DNA of 64,000 bases. It comes from Amyelois transitella (Eukaryota > Arthropoda > Insecta > Lepidoptera > Pyralidae). Positions 35,044 through 45,770 of this stretch are shown here, piece by piece. Both the position numbers and the translations under genes were made by a program. The notes beneath the pieces were generated by a model. It was not told the DNA's origin and ran no database searches. It saw only the letters and a program-made list of their open reading frames with translations. Location: NCBI RefSeq assembly GCF_032362555.1, contig NC_083514.1:6929001-6993000 (forward strand), read 5' to 3'. How positions within the stretch are numbered: the stretch's first letter is position 1; each line of letters begins with the position of its first letter.

Positions 35044-35078
35044 TCGATTGTCAGTTCTAGGCTAGAACTGATAATCGA
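35044..35078. repeat. Near-perfect hairpin, 17-bp arms, 1-nt loop
   Basis: Left arm 35044-35060, right arm 35062-35078, one mismatch that pairs as G-T in RNA. It lies about 225 bp upstream of the thioredoxin ATG. Confidence 0.8.
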
Positions 35079-35302
35079 CATCAGTTAGCAACATCACCCT
35101 TTCTGTCACCTCTTGCTTCATTCATTTTTTTGAATTTTATTTCATTCATTCATTTCATTTGACATATTGACATTCAGCTGAAAATAAAAAATGGTGCAAA
35201 AAGTATAAAATATTCTGTCTGGGAACTGCGGTGCAAAAATTGTAAACGCAAAAATCTTATTTAAAACGCATTTAACAACTTTTCTGCAATACTAATCTAA
35301 GA

Positions 35303-35868
35303 ATGTTTGCAAAAACTTTTTCTAATGTGTTCATGCGAAATACTTGCGTGGTGAAAAACACGCAGTCTCTGCGCAATTTTTCAGTAACGTCAGTAAAGAA
35401 TGATATTGTGAAAATTCAGAGCACCGATGATTTCAAAGAAAAAGTCCTACACAGCAAGGTGCCAGTGGTCGTAGATTTCTTTGCTACGTAAGTATGGCAT
35501 AATATACCAATTACCTATTTATATGATTTTTTCAATTACCTTCCTTTTAGAAGACACTGATTATCCTAATGGGTAAATAAAAATGATGTAATTCCGTTTT
35601 CAGGTGGTGTAATCCATGTAGATTATTGACTCCTAGACTAGAGTCAATTATTTCTGAGAGCAAAGGAAAAGTTATTTTAGCTAAAGTTGACATTGATGAA
35701 CAGTCAGACTTAGCTCTAGATTACGAAGTGAGCTCTGTTCCCGTACTAGTTGCTATTAAAAATGGTAAAGTACAGCAACGTCTAGTTGGCCTGCAAGATA
35801 CAGACAAGCTGCGCAAATGGATTGAACAATTTTCCACAGAGGAAAGCAAAGAAGAATTAAAGGCTTGA
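35303..35868 (+). CDS. Trx2: Thioredoxin, mitochondrial (Trx2 type)
   Basis: Two exons, 35303-35487 and 35604-35868, joined in phase at the active site, giving 149 aa. The N-terminus (MFAKTFSNVFMRNTCVVKNT, ending near RNFSVTSV) is basic and hydroxylated, as expected for a mitochondrial presequence. The thioredoxin fold follows: VVVDFFAT, the redox motif WCNPC, the KVDIDEQSDLALDYEVSSVP segment with the conserved cis-Pro, and a GLQDTDKL helix. It is closest in layout to animal TXN2 (RLE, KVDID, DLA.[DE]YEVS). Role: NADPH/thioredoxin-reductase-linked disulfide reductase of the matrix, supplying peroxiredoxin 3. The active site has Asn where most thioredoxins have Gly (WCGPC). Divergent with eIF3l, convergent with the WKF gene 81 bp away. 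Confidence 0.93.
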
Positions 35869-35949
35869 ACTGGCTAGCATCATGGGTGAAATTAAATTAT
35901 CTTTGTTACCGATATGTAGTTACAGAAAATAAATTAAACAACAGTTGTA

Positions 35950-36657
35950 TTATTGCAGACATTGTATTAAATCCCTAGCCCTTTTGTATGAGGTTTCATC
36001 AGGCTTTTTCAATTCAGGTACATTGTCATCATCAGCTTTCTCTTCTGTGTTATCATTTTCTCTGGTATTTTGTTGGGATTCTGTCCAATCATCCATTTGT
36101 TTGATAATTTTATTAGCATCTTCAAGAAGCATATTTCTAATGTTTCCCTGTGAGGACTCAAAGTATTCTAACAATAGTGGCCAAGACTCATCTGGTAAAA
36201 GTTTAGATGAGAATTTGTTTTTATACAGCCATACTTGCTTTGCTTTCATGAATTTCCAATTTGCTTTGTCATGTTTCCATTGTGACAAATAAGTAAGACA
36301 TTGTAATTTAAGTTGATCTTTTGCTTCTAACTCTGCTTCGGCCTGGCGTTGCAGATATTTTTCCCGTTTTATTTGCCGAATAGATTTTTTGCCTTTTTTG
36401 TCGGTGGAGTCTTGATTAATAGCTTGTGAATTCTTCTTTTTTTTCTTTTTTGGACGTTCTTCGTTATTATCACTATCATTATCTTCGTGATATCTTTTAT
36501 TTGGATTGAGTTCTACTTCGTTTTGATGTTCAACATTTAAGTCTTCATTTTTGTTGTCACCTTTCGAAGCAAGGTACGCTGCTTTCAATTTGTTTGCCTT
36601 TTTCATCTTATTTTTTTTATTATTACGATTATTTCGTTTCTTCTTTATGCCACCCAT
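35950..36657 (-). CDS. WKF domain-containing protein (C7orf50-like)
   Basis: Single exon, 235 aa from the MGGIKKKR start; an in-frame ATG 21 bp further upstream (36678) is possible but gives an unlikely N-terminus. The N-terminal third is extremely basic (RNNRNNKKNKMKKANK), then acidic/Asn-rich with a KKKKKK run: nucleolar-type signals. The C-terminal half has the WKF family core YLSQWKHDKANWKFMKAKQ, then VWLYKNKF, LPDESWPLLLEYFESSQGN and a helix with AANKIIKQMDDW-like spacing, as in human C7orf50. The family is linked to the nucleolus, but its molecular role is unclear. A hAT MITE lies only about 105 bp upstream of the start, so the promoter is short or overlaps the element. Tail-to-tail with thioredoxin. 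Confidence 0.8.
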   Translation of the reverse strand: MGGIKKKRNNRNNKKNKMKKANKLKAAYLASKGDNKNEDLNVEHQNEVELNPNKRYHEDNDSDNNEERPKKKKKKNSQAINQDSTDKKGKKSIRQIKREKYLQRQAEAELEAKDQLKLQCLTYLSQWKHDKANWKFMKAKQVWLYKNKFSSKLLPDESWPLLLEYFESSQGNIRNMLLEDANKIIKQMDDWTESQQNTRENDNTEEKADDDNVPELKKPDETSYKRARDLIQCLQ

Positions 36658-36762
36658 ATTTATAGATATTATATACAAATTTTGTATAACGCAGTTAAGA
36701 GGTTATTTTATATAGAGAAAGAGAGGTTATGTGTTTGTAGTTAGTAGCAAATACGTAGGTAC

Positions 36763-37452
36763 CAGTGTTTCCACTATAAAAATTTCCTTTCCCCATACCT
36801 AAATTCCGATTTCCCCTTCTCAGAATTTTGTTCCCCTAAAAAATTATTTTGCTGTAGTTTTGGCACTAGTGTTGTAACTAAAAGAAAAAATGTTTATATC
36901 AGTAAGAAATACCGCACCTTAAGTTTATGCAGTCCAATGCAACTGCAAGCGAATCTAAAAAAATTAGACTTAATTTTATTTATAGCCTCACCAGAAATAT
37001 ATAAAACCAGCAGCAATATACTTACCTTTTATTGCAAGCCAGTATACAGTATGTTAAAGCACAGGATAATATTTGAAGCCTTAAACAGAATAGGAATAAG
37101 TGTAAGTTTGCGGCATATGCATATGTTTTTTTATTATACGGTAACACGCTAGTCCATAAATAATGAGGGTTTACCGTATGAAGAATCCGCAAACGTATGC
37201 GTGTGTTCCAATTGCAGCATGATTGATTTTTTGACATAACATTGTTCATTGACATTTCACATGGCAGATAGTTTACGTCGTGATATCTAGCGGATTTCTC
37301 ATATGCAAAATTCCTCATTGTGCAACATTTCAGACGAGGTTTAATATATGATTTCCTACAATTTCCTCTTTTATAGTGTTTCCCCTTTTTCCTTCCCTCA
37401 GGACCCTGATTACCCCTCAAAAGGGGAAATTCCCCTCATTGCGGAAACACTG
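36763..37452. mobile_element. hAT-like non-autonomous element with perfect 8-bp TSD
   Basis: 690 bp, ends CAGTGTTTCC and GGAAACACTG, flanked by identical GTAGGTAC at 36755-36762 and 37453-37460. Subterminal runs of TTCCCCTT are repeated in inverted orientation near both ends. A 132-codon frame at 37022-37420 (minus) has no recognised transposase motif. Confidence 0.88.
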
Positions 37453-38754
37453 GTAGGTACTTGTAATGTCAATTTCTAGTGTTGATAATTGAGTGAAAGC
37501 ATAATATCGATTGTGTCGATACTATAGATAGCTCAGATGCCGTCAGTACTTTTCACACCGTAAATCCATAGCCGTAAGGTTAGATAGGGTTAGCTTTTCT
37601 TCCTGAATAAAGTCGATTTTTAATTGATCAGAATCTTAAGCGGATGTATCGATTCACGAATAAAACGAGGTCCAAAAGGTCGATTTCTAAAAATATCGTT
37701 ATTTCATAATGAAAATATAAATCCATTTTATGAAAAAACGAGATAGGCAACGTAATAATTGATCTCTTACCAGTAAAGTCAGTTTTTTTAGTACAGGGAA
37801 TTCGATAATTACTATCATTTTATAACCATATCAAAAGTCACATTATAAAAGCCATGTATTTTTCAATTTTTTTACATGAAAAAGGAAAAGCTTCCAATGG
37901 TTCACACCTAAACTTAAAAATATTAAATGACGATTTTTAAGGCTGAAACATCGATTCCCTGTATTGATTCAGTAATTTCTATCGTTTTGAAAAATCAATC
38001 CTTTGACCTTGAATCTTCGTTTAATTGATCTTTGATCGCATCCCTAGTTTGTTTCTCCGCCACGACTGGCTATGACCACAGCTGACTTTTCGAAGTGATG
38101 TCTTAACTGATACTACTTACTTTGAACATTATGCAAGTGTGATATAGACGTCTCCAGTATGCCAAAGTTATGATTCACAAGTCTTATCTGTTTGTAATTT
38201 GTTTAATTCTTCAAGTTCTCCTCCTATCAATCAATCCTAAGCGTGAAGTAAATCTGTGACTCCCACAGTTACTCTCGACCACGTCAATTCAGCAGAGAGG
38301 TCGCCAAAGATATTTATATTCTTTAATAAGAAATTACTAAATAAAGGCTGCTGTAGAAGTTTGACCAAGCAAAGCAACAACATAACCCTTAAGATTTTTT
38401 GTCATTATCTGTGGTTCTGATATTAATTATAGAAGAATCCCAAGTTTAGTGGTCCTTCCCTTGATTGACTTTTACCTTCCTGTAACATGCATGATCACGA
38501 CAACAAACCATAACCCTTCTTTATTTTAGTTGTTTTTAAATTTTATTTGTTTGGTACGGTCTGTATTAATATTTAATTCTGGTAACATTAACCCCAACTA
38601 ATCGCGATTTTTTGGCACGTCACAGCGCCGCGTCATCATGTCTCCGTGTCTGCTTTTATCATTCGGGAATTAATTTGTTCAACATTATCAAACCATAACG
38701 ACACCTTTTTATGTGGACTACAAATTGTTAACGGTTTTGAGATAGATCTTTACG
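37453..38754. other. Spacer upstream of the LYRIC-like gene
   Basis: AT-rich, with many scattered ATCGATT-like words between 37500 and 38030 but no array of fixed period. The last few hundred bases should contain the promoter and 5' UTR of the gene starting at 38755. No gene or bounded repeat found. Confidence 0.4.
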
Positions 38755-41700
38755 ATGGAACTTTTGAGGCAAGTCTCCAATACGCAGTTTTTGTTTCCTG
38801 TGGCGGCTGTAGCTGTTGTATTAGTATGCGCAGCTTTAGTATTTGTGTTCGGTTTCCATTCAGCGGAACAGCCACAATTTGATAAGCTGCCACTAGTATT
38901 GGATGATAGGAAATCGTCGAACAAGAAGAGAAAAACTAAGGACAAGGTTAGTGAAACAAATACGTTGTTCCCGCTCGCCTAAGTGGCTAGTGCGCTAATT
39001 TATTTTTAACCTTAGCATATGCTCGCTGTTTAACCGGGAATAGAGGAACTGTCACAGCGGTGTGTTTCACAGCATTACTATTGATGTCTGGGAACACTGT
39101 GGAAAGACATTCCTCATTTCTGTATGGTGTCAAGGATAACTTTAAAACCTAAGTACTTAAGGGTAAAACATTTATTTAATTTGTATTGTCCTTTGAGTAA
39201 TTATTGTCTGCTTATGAATCTCTAAATGGGAATATCCTTTGTACCTACATAAGTTACTTATATGATACAAATATGTTTTTCCAGCTTACAGTTAAATGGC
39301 TTCTTATAAAATTGTTGTTGTTGCATTGTTTTTAAAGTTGTGAATTATGTTACAGAAGTCTTCACCCAACCGTACAACAACCGATGATGTGAAGGCAAAG
39401 TCTGACAACTCCAAAAAATCTCCTACGAAGGAGAAAAAGGAGGAAAAGGTGAAAGAAGCTGACAGACCAAAACCAAAGGAGAGACTGACAGATCGGGCTA
39501 CCAAGAAAGAATCCAAGGAGGATGCTAAGAGAGGCAAAAAGAAGACTGCTGTAGAGCAAGAGAAGCCAGCAGACTTTGACGAGGGTGTGTGGGAGGAGGT
39601 GCCAAAGAAGAGTGACAAAAAGAAGGTATTTATTCAAACTATCTGTTTTATGACCTATATTTGGTGATCTCTCAGTAAGTAGAAAGCCTACTGTGTTTGT
39701 TTTTTTAAATAGGGTCTTATTTGCACTTATTTGTTGACATGTTTGAAAATTCAAAATTTAGTATTTTTGCTAATTAATTAGCTGGGGACCGGAAAATAAA
39801 ATAATTTGGTTTGTGCAAATATTAATTGGGAAGCTTCCTTCATTAAACACTTATGTTTGAAGGTGAAGAATCCAGAAGAAGGTCAAAAGAAGAAAGAGAG
39901 TCCAGCCAAAAAGAACAAGAAAACTAAAGATGCAGATGTGGAAGCTGCACGGCCTTTCCTGGAGGAAGCTCAAGAGGAAACAATCCGTGTGATCAGCGCA
40001 GAGGGGCCGGATGTTGATGAAGAAGCTGCTGCAGCTTTACAGGCACAAATTGAAGAAGTTCAGCGTGTGCTCAAAGAGGTAAACTTATTTGAATGTGAAA
40101 CATTTTGCCTTGATTTTAGGAAACTATAGTTGTTTGTTTGTTTGTAAACTCTTTATTGCACATAAAAATTACAAAACAGTTATTGGATTTAGAAGAATAT
40201 GTACAATGGGGGACTTATCCCCAATGGGATTTCTTCCAGTCAACCAAAATATAAAGGAAAATCCATAATTAAAAGGCAGCGCACATAAAAAGCATTGAGA
40301 TGCAGTAAAATAAACAATAAATTTCTACATAATTAAAGATAAACATACATAAATAATATATATATATATAAACTCACATATTTATAAGTACACTCAATTG
40401 TTAGATTTATTTATTTATTTTATTTTATAACACACTAGCAGCTTATTAAGCTGATGCGTGTGTATCCAAAACTTTGGAGATTTTATCTAATCTATTCTTA
40501 AAACTGTTGACCGAAGGTGCAGTGACAACACTCTCATTGAGCCGGTTCCAGTCTCGAACTACACGATGCAGTTGTTATTTCAAATTCTTAAAAACCTAAG
40601 CTTGACCTAACCTGCAGATGTTTAACACATGATTTTTATGTAACTTCATAAAGTTCTTTCAAAATTTGATTGTGGTAATGAAGCCTTTGATACAGTTTGA
40701 AGTTAAGAAAATTTCAGAAAATTTTATAGTTATTCATTCTGTTCCTCATTATTTCACCTTAGACAAGTTGTATACAAAATTTTTAAAATAGTTCTTAAAG
40801 ACTCATATTAAAGTACTTAGTATAGAAACTGAATTTGCACAAGTTTAAAATCTTAATTTGTTTTGCACGTGTTTCAGGTAATATAAGTCTGAATTAATTG
40901 TTGTACTATTATTATTATTTTTTTAAATTGCTTTATTGCTAGAAGCATTATGTATCTACCAGTGAACCATTGGGTCTGACAGTGTGTGGGGTCAAACTAA
41001 ATAAATATATATACTTACAGAAAAAACAAAATAACTTACATTAAATACTAACATAAAAACTTTTACAGTTGGTTTAATTCAAACAACAATTACAGACAGC
41101 TAAGTAGAATACTTTTGGAATACAAAGGAAATAATAGCAGATACTTTACTAAAAACCAATACTATTATATAACCAAATATTTATATGCTTTGCTCATGTC
41201 ATCATGATCAAACATCAAATAAATAGACCTTAAGTCTATTTATTTGTTTATACAAGAGCCAGCTGATTAGCTTATATAACGGCAGTACAAATAAGTCAGT
41301 AATTTTTAAACTAATGTTAAATTTAATTTAAAATGGCCATTGCCACAAAATATTCACACATATATTGACCATATTCCCTTAATATTGATATCAAATAAAA
41401 GAGCTTATTCGAAATAATTATCTTTCACTTCATCCACTTTCATAACTCTCTTCTTGTAAGTTATTGGTTTAGGGTACTCTTGATAACTCCATCATGACCT
41501 GACCGGAGATTTGAAGGCGAGAGGAGAGAACTATTACCCCAAACAGGCCGTGGATAATACTATGACAAAATTGTGTGGGGATGCCTTAGTAAGTGTCATG
41601 TAATTCCCGGCTCTTCGGAATGAGACAATAGGGTACCGGACAACTTTTCAGATTGTGTTTAAAAATAATCTTTATTTATTTATATATCCATAAAAAATAT

Positions 41701-43849
41701 TATTTTAAATAAATAAATCATTTGGAGTATTAAAAAACGTCAAAAACATAATTTATTTAAAATTGCCGCGAAAACAGCACTTTACGTCAATTCAGATCGC
41801 GTGACGTCATATGTTTAGAAAACAAGCCTTATTACAAGTGATCAGTGCTTGGATAATTTAAGTATTTTCTCGCAGATCTAGAAACATGCAAAACCCATAA
41901 TAATGTAACCTTTAAAATCATAAAAAAAAACATATGTGAAAATAACTTTGTAAGCAATGAAACTAGTTTTAGGTTATGTTTTCGTTTGTTATTTTTTCAA
42001 TAATTTCTGTTGTTAAGATAAACAAAAAGAGGTTGAAATACTTACACAAATGTTTTCACATTGCGAAATTCAGCAAAATAAAAGTCGGTATTAGTGGCAA
42101 AGAAACTGCCGACCATGAAAATATCAATCTTTTGAGAGATTTCTATTGTCGGCTTTATTAACCTTGTTCCATGATAAAAGCTTGATATAGGCGGCTTCAA
42201 GCACTTGCGACAACTTCTGTTATGAGTAAAGTCCTTCAATTCTTAACTAATTACAATTAAATATTTTTAGAAAAATGCTAATAAATCGTAGAATAACTCG
42301 AAATAACATACAAAGCAGTGTTGTTTACTTATCACTTCTGAGGTATGACGTCACCCACTGTGATTGGTGTTTGGGTTCTTACGCTGCACAGATAAAAAAT
42401 ATTGGATTTTTGCAACTTTATTTATTGATTTAAAATTATAAATCATTGTTATTTCTTAAAAATCTTTACTAAGTGATGTTCTTGTATAAAAAACTTTATT
42501 TTAAAACACAACTTAGATTTTTTTTCGATTACTGTCCGGTACCCTATTCCTCTCTTTGCCATTGATGTTGTCAAAGGCGACTAAGGGATACGGTAATAAA
42601 TTTAGGATTCTTCTTTTAGGTGATGGGCTAGGAACCTTCACTATTTGAATCTAAATTCCACCAGTAAGCCATATCGCTTAAATGTGACCTCTGTATTTTC
42701 AAGACTCTTGTATTTACCTATATATGTATTGTCAGGCGGAGCGCCGTGAGCAGGCCGCGCTGGGCGGCGGGGACGCGGACGAGGCGGAGGAACTGACTGA
42801 AGTCAAGGATCTCAGGAGCAACAAGAAGAAGGAGAACAAGGAGAAACAGAACAAGAAGAAGGCCAACGAGGTAATGTTTCCTTTCACTTGAAACTGTTCC
42901 GTGTTTCTGGTTACCGACAAGACTAACGGATATGTTTATAAACTCCGGATTACTCTTGTAGGCGATGGGTTAGCAACCTGTCGCTATTTTAATCTCAATT
43001 ACATTATGAAGCCATACAGCTGAGCGTGGCCTTTCAGTCTTTTCGAGACTGACGGCTCTGTCTACCCCACATGGGATATAGACATGACTGTATGTATTAC
43101 ATAAAACTGATTAATGATGTGTCTTCTTGCACCGGATGCAGTAATCTGCGCAGTTTAAAGAGTCCACATCGCCATTTTATATCTGTTATGAATCAAAATA
43201 TTATTATTAAAATTAGTTTCCAATGTGACTATATAGAAAAATGTACATAATTAGGTTTCTTTAGTTTTTAATTAGCCCTTGCTACTGATAAAGATTCCTT
43301 ACTAAGTATATATTTTGCTGAAATATGTAGAATCCCTTCCCACACTTAATAGTTATGATAGTAAAAAACCAAATTACTTTTTGCTCATCATATGTAAAAT
43401 CATGAAAATAGTTAATGTTTATCCAACTTACAGACTGCTGCTGCTTCTAAAGCTTCTGTGAAAGCTGAGCCCGCAGACAATTCGGACTCTTCGGAGAAAC
43501 AAGACGAGAAACCAAATGCGCCTGCCTTTGATGAACTTGGAGGTAAAAACTTCACTTTCTTTGTGGTGATTTTTGTTGCATAGAATATATGCAAGTTATT
43601 AATCGCGGTTAATTCCTCACTTCTGGAGAGGAGCCTGGGGTGCGCTTTTTTTAACATTACCCTAGATTGGGTGCGACAGGGTTTTACACGAAGCGATTCC
43701 TGATCTCCATAACCTTTGCAGGGGAACCTAACCTGTACTGGATCAAAGTTAAAAAGAAAAAAAAATATCAGTCTCTTATTATTTCAGACACTTGGACGGA
43801 CGCGAAGGTGCCTAAGAAAAGCAAGAAGAAGGCGCGCAAAGACCAGTGA
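38755..43849 (+). CDS. LYRIC/metadherin-like single-pass membrane protein
   Basis: Six coding exons in phase: 38755-38946, 39356-39625, 39863-40078, 42736-42870, 43434-43542, 43788-43849, giving 327 aa. The N-terminus has one membrane helix (FLFPVAAVAVVLVCAALVFV, residues about 12-31). The rest is cytosolic, low-complexity Lys/Glu-rich sequence. Two short motifs recall vertebrate LYRIC/MTDH: FDEGVWEEVPKK (compare VDEGAWE) and the C-terminal DTWTDAKVPKKSKKKARKDQ (compare SWESP...KKKKKARRE), plus the same topology. MTDH is an ER/nuclear-envelope scaffold that binds SND1; whether that holds here is inference, and a generic Lys/Glu-rich ER protein remains possible. A GTAAGT donor 3 nt after the stop suggests a 3' UTR intron (43853-43994). 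Intron 3 is 2.7 kb and full of repeats. Confidence 0.65.
40130..40590 (-). mobile_element. 5'-truncated LINE relics (LYRIC intron 3)
   Basis: On the minus strand, 40570 to 40443 encodes HRVVRDWNRLNESVVTAP, continuing to SFKNRLDKISK and a TAA stop: the usual C-terminus of a Jockey/CR1-type ORF2. A second repeat piece with CTCTTTATTGCACATAAAAA lies at about 40147-40260 and looks like the 3' end of another LINE. Both are fragments. Confidence 0.6.
41216..41246. repeat. Perfect hairpin, 13-bp arms, 5-nt loop
   Basis: Arms 41216-41228 and 41234-41246, loop CTTAA, AT-rich. Confidence 0.8.
41631..42544. mobile_element. Non-autonomous DNA transposon, GGGTACCGGACA ends
   Basis: 914 bp with exact inverted ends GGGTACCGGACA (41631-41642) and TGTCCGGTACCC (42533-42544), flanked by TA on both sides. 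The interior holds one exon-like coding piece on the minus strand (42046-42160) shared with 16387-16530, and two TGACGTCA-like words placed symmetrically. No complete transposase. A TA target fits Tc1/mariner-like or related groups but is not decisive. Confidence 0.75.
42046..42160 (-). pseudogene. Transposase-like exon inside the TIR element
   Basis: On the minus strand the exon gives KADNRNLS..., KIDIFMVGSFFATNTDFY and FAEFRNVKTF, then a consensus GTAAGTAT donor. The match to 16387-16530 (RNLPKVD, MVG, FF, N.DFY, AE.RNVKT, same donor) shows that a protein-coding exon has been kept in two non-autonomous elements. Likely the N-terminal exon of a larger transposase, inferred only. Confidence 0.5.
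42560..42715 (+). repeat. LINE-end-derived SINE, partial (LYRIC intron 3)
   Basis: GGCGACTAAGGGATA, GGATTCTTCTTTTAGGTGAT, GGGCTAG and CACTATTTGAATC blocks in plus orientation; it directly abuts the right end of the TIR element. Confidence 0.6.
42945..43095 (+). repeat. LINE-end-derived SINE, 3' part (LYRIC intron 4)
   Basis: GGCGATGGGTTAGCAACCTG, a body with AAGCCATACAGCTGAGCGTG and the tail GGCTCTGTCTACCCCACATG, then TAGACATGACTGTATGTA. Plus orientation. Confidence 0.65.
43625..43745 (+). repeat. Interspersed repeat family X, copy 3 (LYRIC intron 5)
   Basis: Shares GGAGCCTGGGG, GATTGGGTGCGACAGG and GCAGGGGAACCTAACC with the copy at 9405-9715. It fills about half of this 245-bp intron. Confidence 0.55.
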
Positions 43850-45770
43850 GAGGTAAGTGTTTGGGTCCACAGCTAGCTCAATGCCATTCACACCGCTGGG
43901 AACCGAGGCGACCCGGACTGTTACCGCCACAACGTGAACTGAAAACCACTACATTCTCCTAGATTCCAAAATTACTAGTTATATTTCCTTTCAGGGTCTT
44001 AGTTTTACAGGGTGTGAAAGTATATTTAAGTTTAGTTGATTAACTGTTCGAAACATATTCAGTTAAATTACGTCCATGTTTTTAGTTGCATATTTTATTT
44101 TATATCTAGCTCATGTTGACTTGTTTTCTTAATAATTTAATTATTGTTTACTATTAATGCATAATATGTTTTGTTATAATATGGGTTATAATATAACGAA
44201 GTCATAATTTAACGTTCGGAGAACATAATGTAACTGACTTTTGGGAATCTGCAATATGTTTGTTAGCTTTCTTGTTGTTAAGAAAGTTGATGTCATGTTT
44301 GTGAATTACATAATAAAATGTAAGGTGTAAGTTGTATAACATTAGGTATCTAACCCTGTACGTAGCTGTATAAGACTAGGAACGTATACCCATTAACATT
44401 CGAGATCTTCTGGTGCTTGTAGTGTATAAGTCTTGTCTCCTTCCATTCCATTTGTGTGCATTTTATCCTAGTCTCACTAACGTATATACCGGCGACTATT
44501 CATGTAAACATTCAAAACATCTAATGACATATTAGATTAAGTTAATGGATGTTGAATTAAAAATATGACGAGACCTGAATTTGGACCAATCATTGTGCAG
44601 AACATATACATCGCCATACCAGTCAAGTATAGAATTCATATTGGCTTTTTTATTTTTAGAACACAAATTTATTTTTCTTATATATGTATTTACTTATTAG
44701 ACCTTGTTTCCGTCCGCGAAGCATAGCTTTGGCGGTACAGTGTCATAGTTGAATCGCACATATCTTTTCCCCAACTTAATAGTTTTATAATATTATTGTC
44801 TTCTTTGATAAATTGCTATGTTAGCAAGCCGACGTACTATTTTATTGCAGATTCCTATTTTGTATACCTAGTTTTAAGAATAAAAGTATGTAATAGTGCC
44901 GACATGTAATATTTTGAAATTCTAAATGTCTTTGAATTCAAATACGAGATTTATTTATCATAAATAATATGAGAGTGCAAGCGCCATTATAATTGATCGA
45001 TATAGACGAACTTTAAAGTAGCTTCAAAACATTATTGTTACAAATGATATTTGTTTATCGGCTGTGCAATATTTTTACGTACACCAACATTATATTAACC
45101 TTCAAATGAAAATACCGTCTGAAAAACATTTTCTGCATAAAATTAAAGCATAATCTAAGCCCTCGGATTTTTGTTTTCTTCTCTATATGTGCAACTATCT
45201 ATATAAGTTTTATTATAAAATATATTATAGTTGAGTTAGTATCTCTTAACACAAGCCTCGAACTTACTTCGAGACTAACTAAATATGTGTTATTTGTCCT
45301 GTATATATTTATTTATTTATCTTCTTCATCTTGACATGTTCCTTGTGATATACTATTAGCGTCACTCGTTTTTACTGCCCCATACTATTCCTAAAGACAT
45401 TCTTTTGTTAACTATATCGATATTTCCATTGTAATCTTAATCCTAGAGGTTTTAAATATTTTATTTTTCATTTTCAATGTATGTGTTCCCTTAATTTATT
45501 TTCAGTACTTAGGGCCTAAATTTTTATAAGAATTTATCATCTAGTTGGTGTAAGATGAATGAAATTCGTATATCCGTAAGTACGTTAGATGTAAAGATAT
45601 TTTTGGCTTGATTTTCTTTAGTGGTAGAGATGGCGCTGCGGCCGCAAGTCGGTAATGTTGCCAACCGTACATTGTATCTTGAGAATGTTATTGTTTTATA
45701 GGCTCTAATTTTAATGAATGTGTAATATAATTATTTTTTTAAAATCAATAAAGAGTGATATTAAATGAAG
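43850..45770 (+). other. Probable 3' UTR of the LYRIC-like gene
   Basis: About 1.9 kb without coding frames, ending at an AATAAA (45747-45752) followed by a T-rich flank. It begins with a likely UTR intron (GTAAGT at 43853, acceptor TTTCCTTTCAG ending 43994). A SINE 3' fragment lies inside (45195-45320). Other AATAAA-like words occur earlier, so alternative poly(A) sites are possible. Confidence 0.5.
45195..45320 (+). repeat. tRNA-SINE 3' fragment in the LYRIC 3' UTR
   Basis: TATTATAAAATATATTATAG, then GTTAGTATCTC, CAAGCCTCGAACTTACTTC and a TATATATTTATTTA tail, matching the body and tail of the SINE at 10306-10562. The tRNA head is missing. Confidence 0.6.

Larger units (their letters stand above)
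33578..35302. promoter_or_regulatory. Divergent spacer between eIF3l and thioredoxin
   Basis: 1.7 kb between opposite-strand start codons. It holds a family X repeat (34365-34565), a SINE tail fragment (34695-34740) and a near-perfect hairpin (35044-35078). The first and last 150-200 bp are presumed promoters and 5' UTRs. No coding region seen. Confidence 0.5.

Noticed and set aside
37022-37420. 132-codon frame inside the hAT element
   Set aside because: No BED zinc finger, RNase H-like or hATC motif; element is too short to be autonomous.
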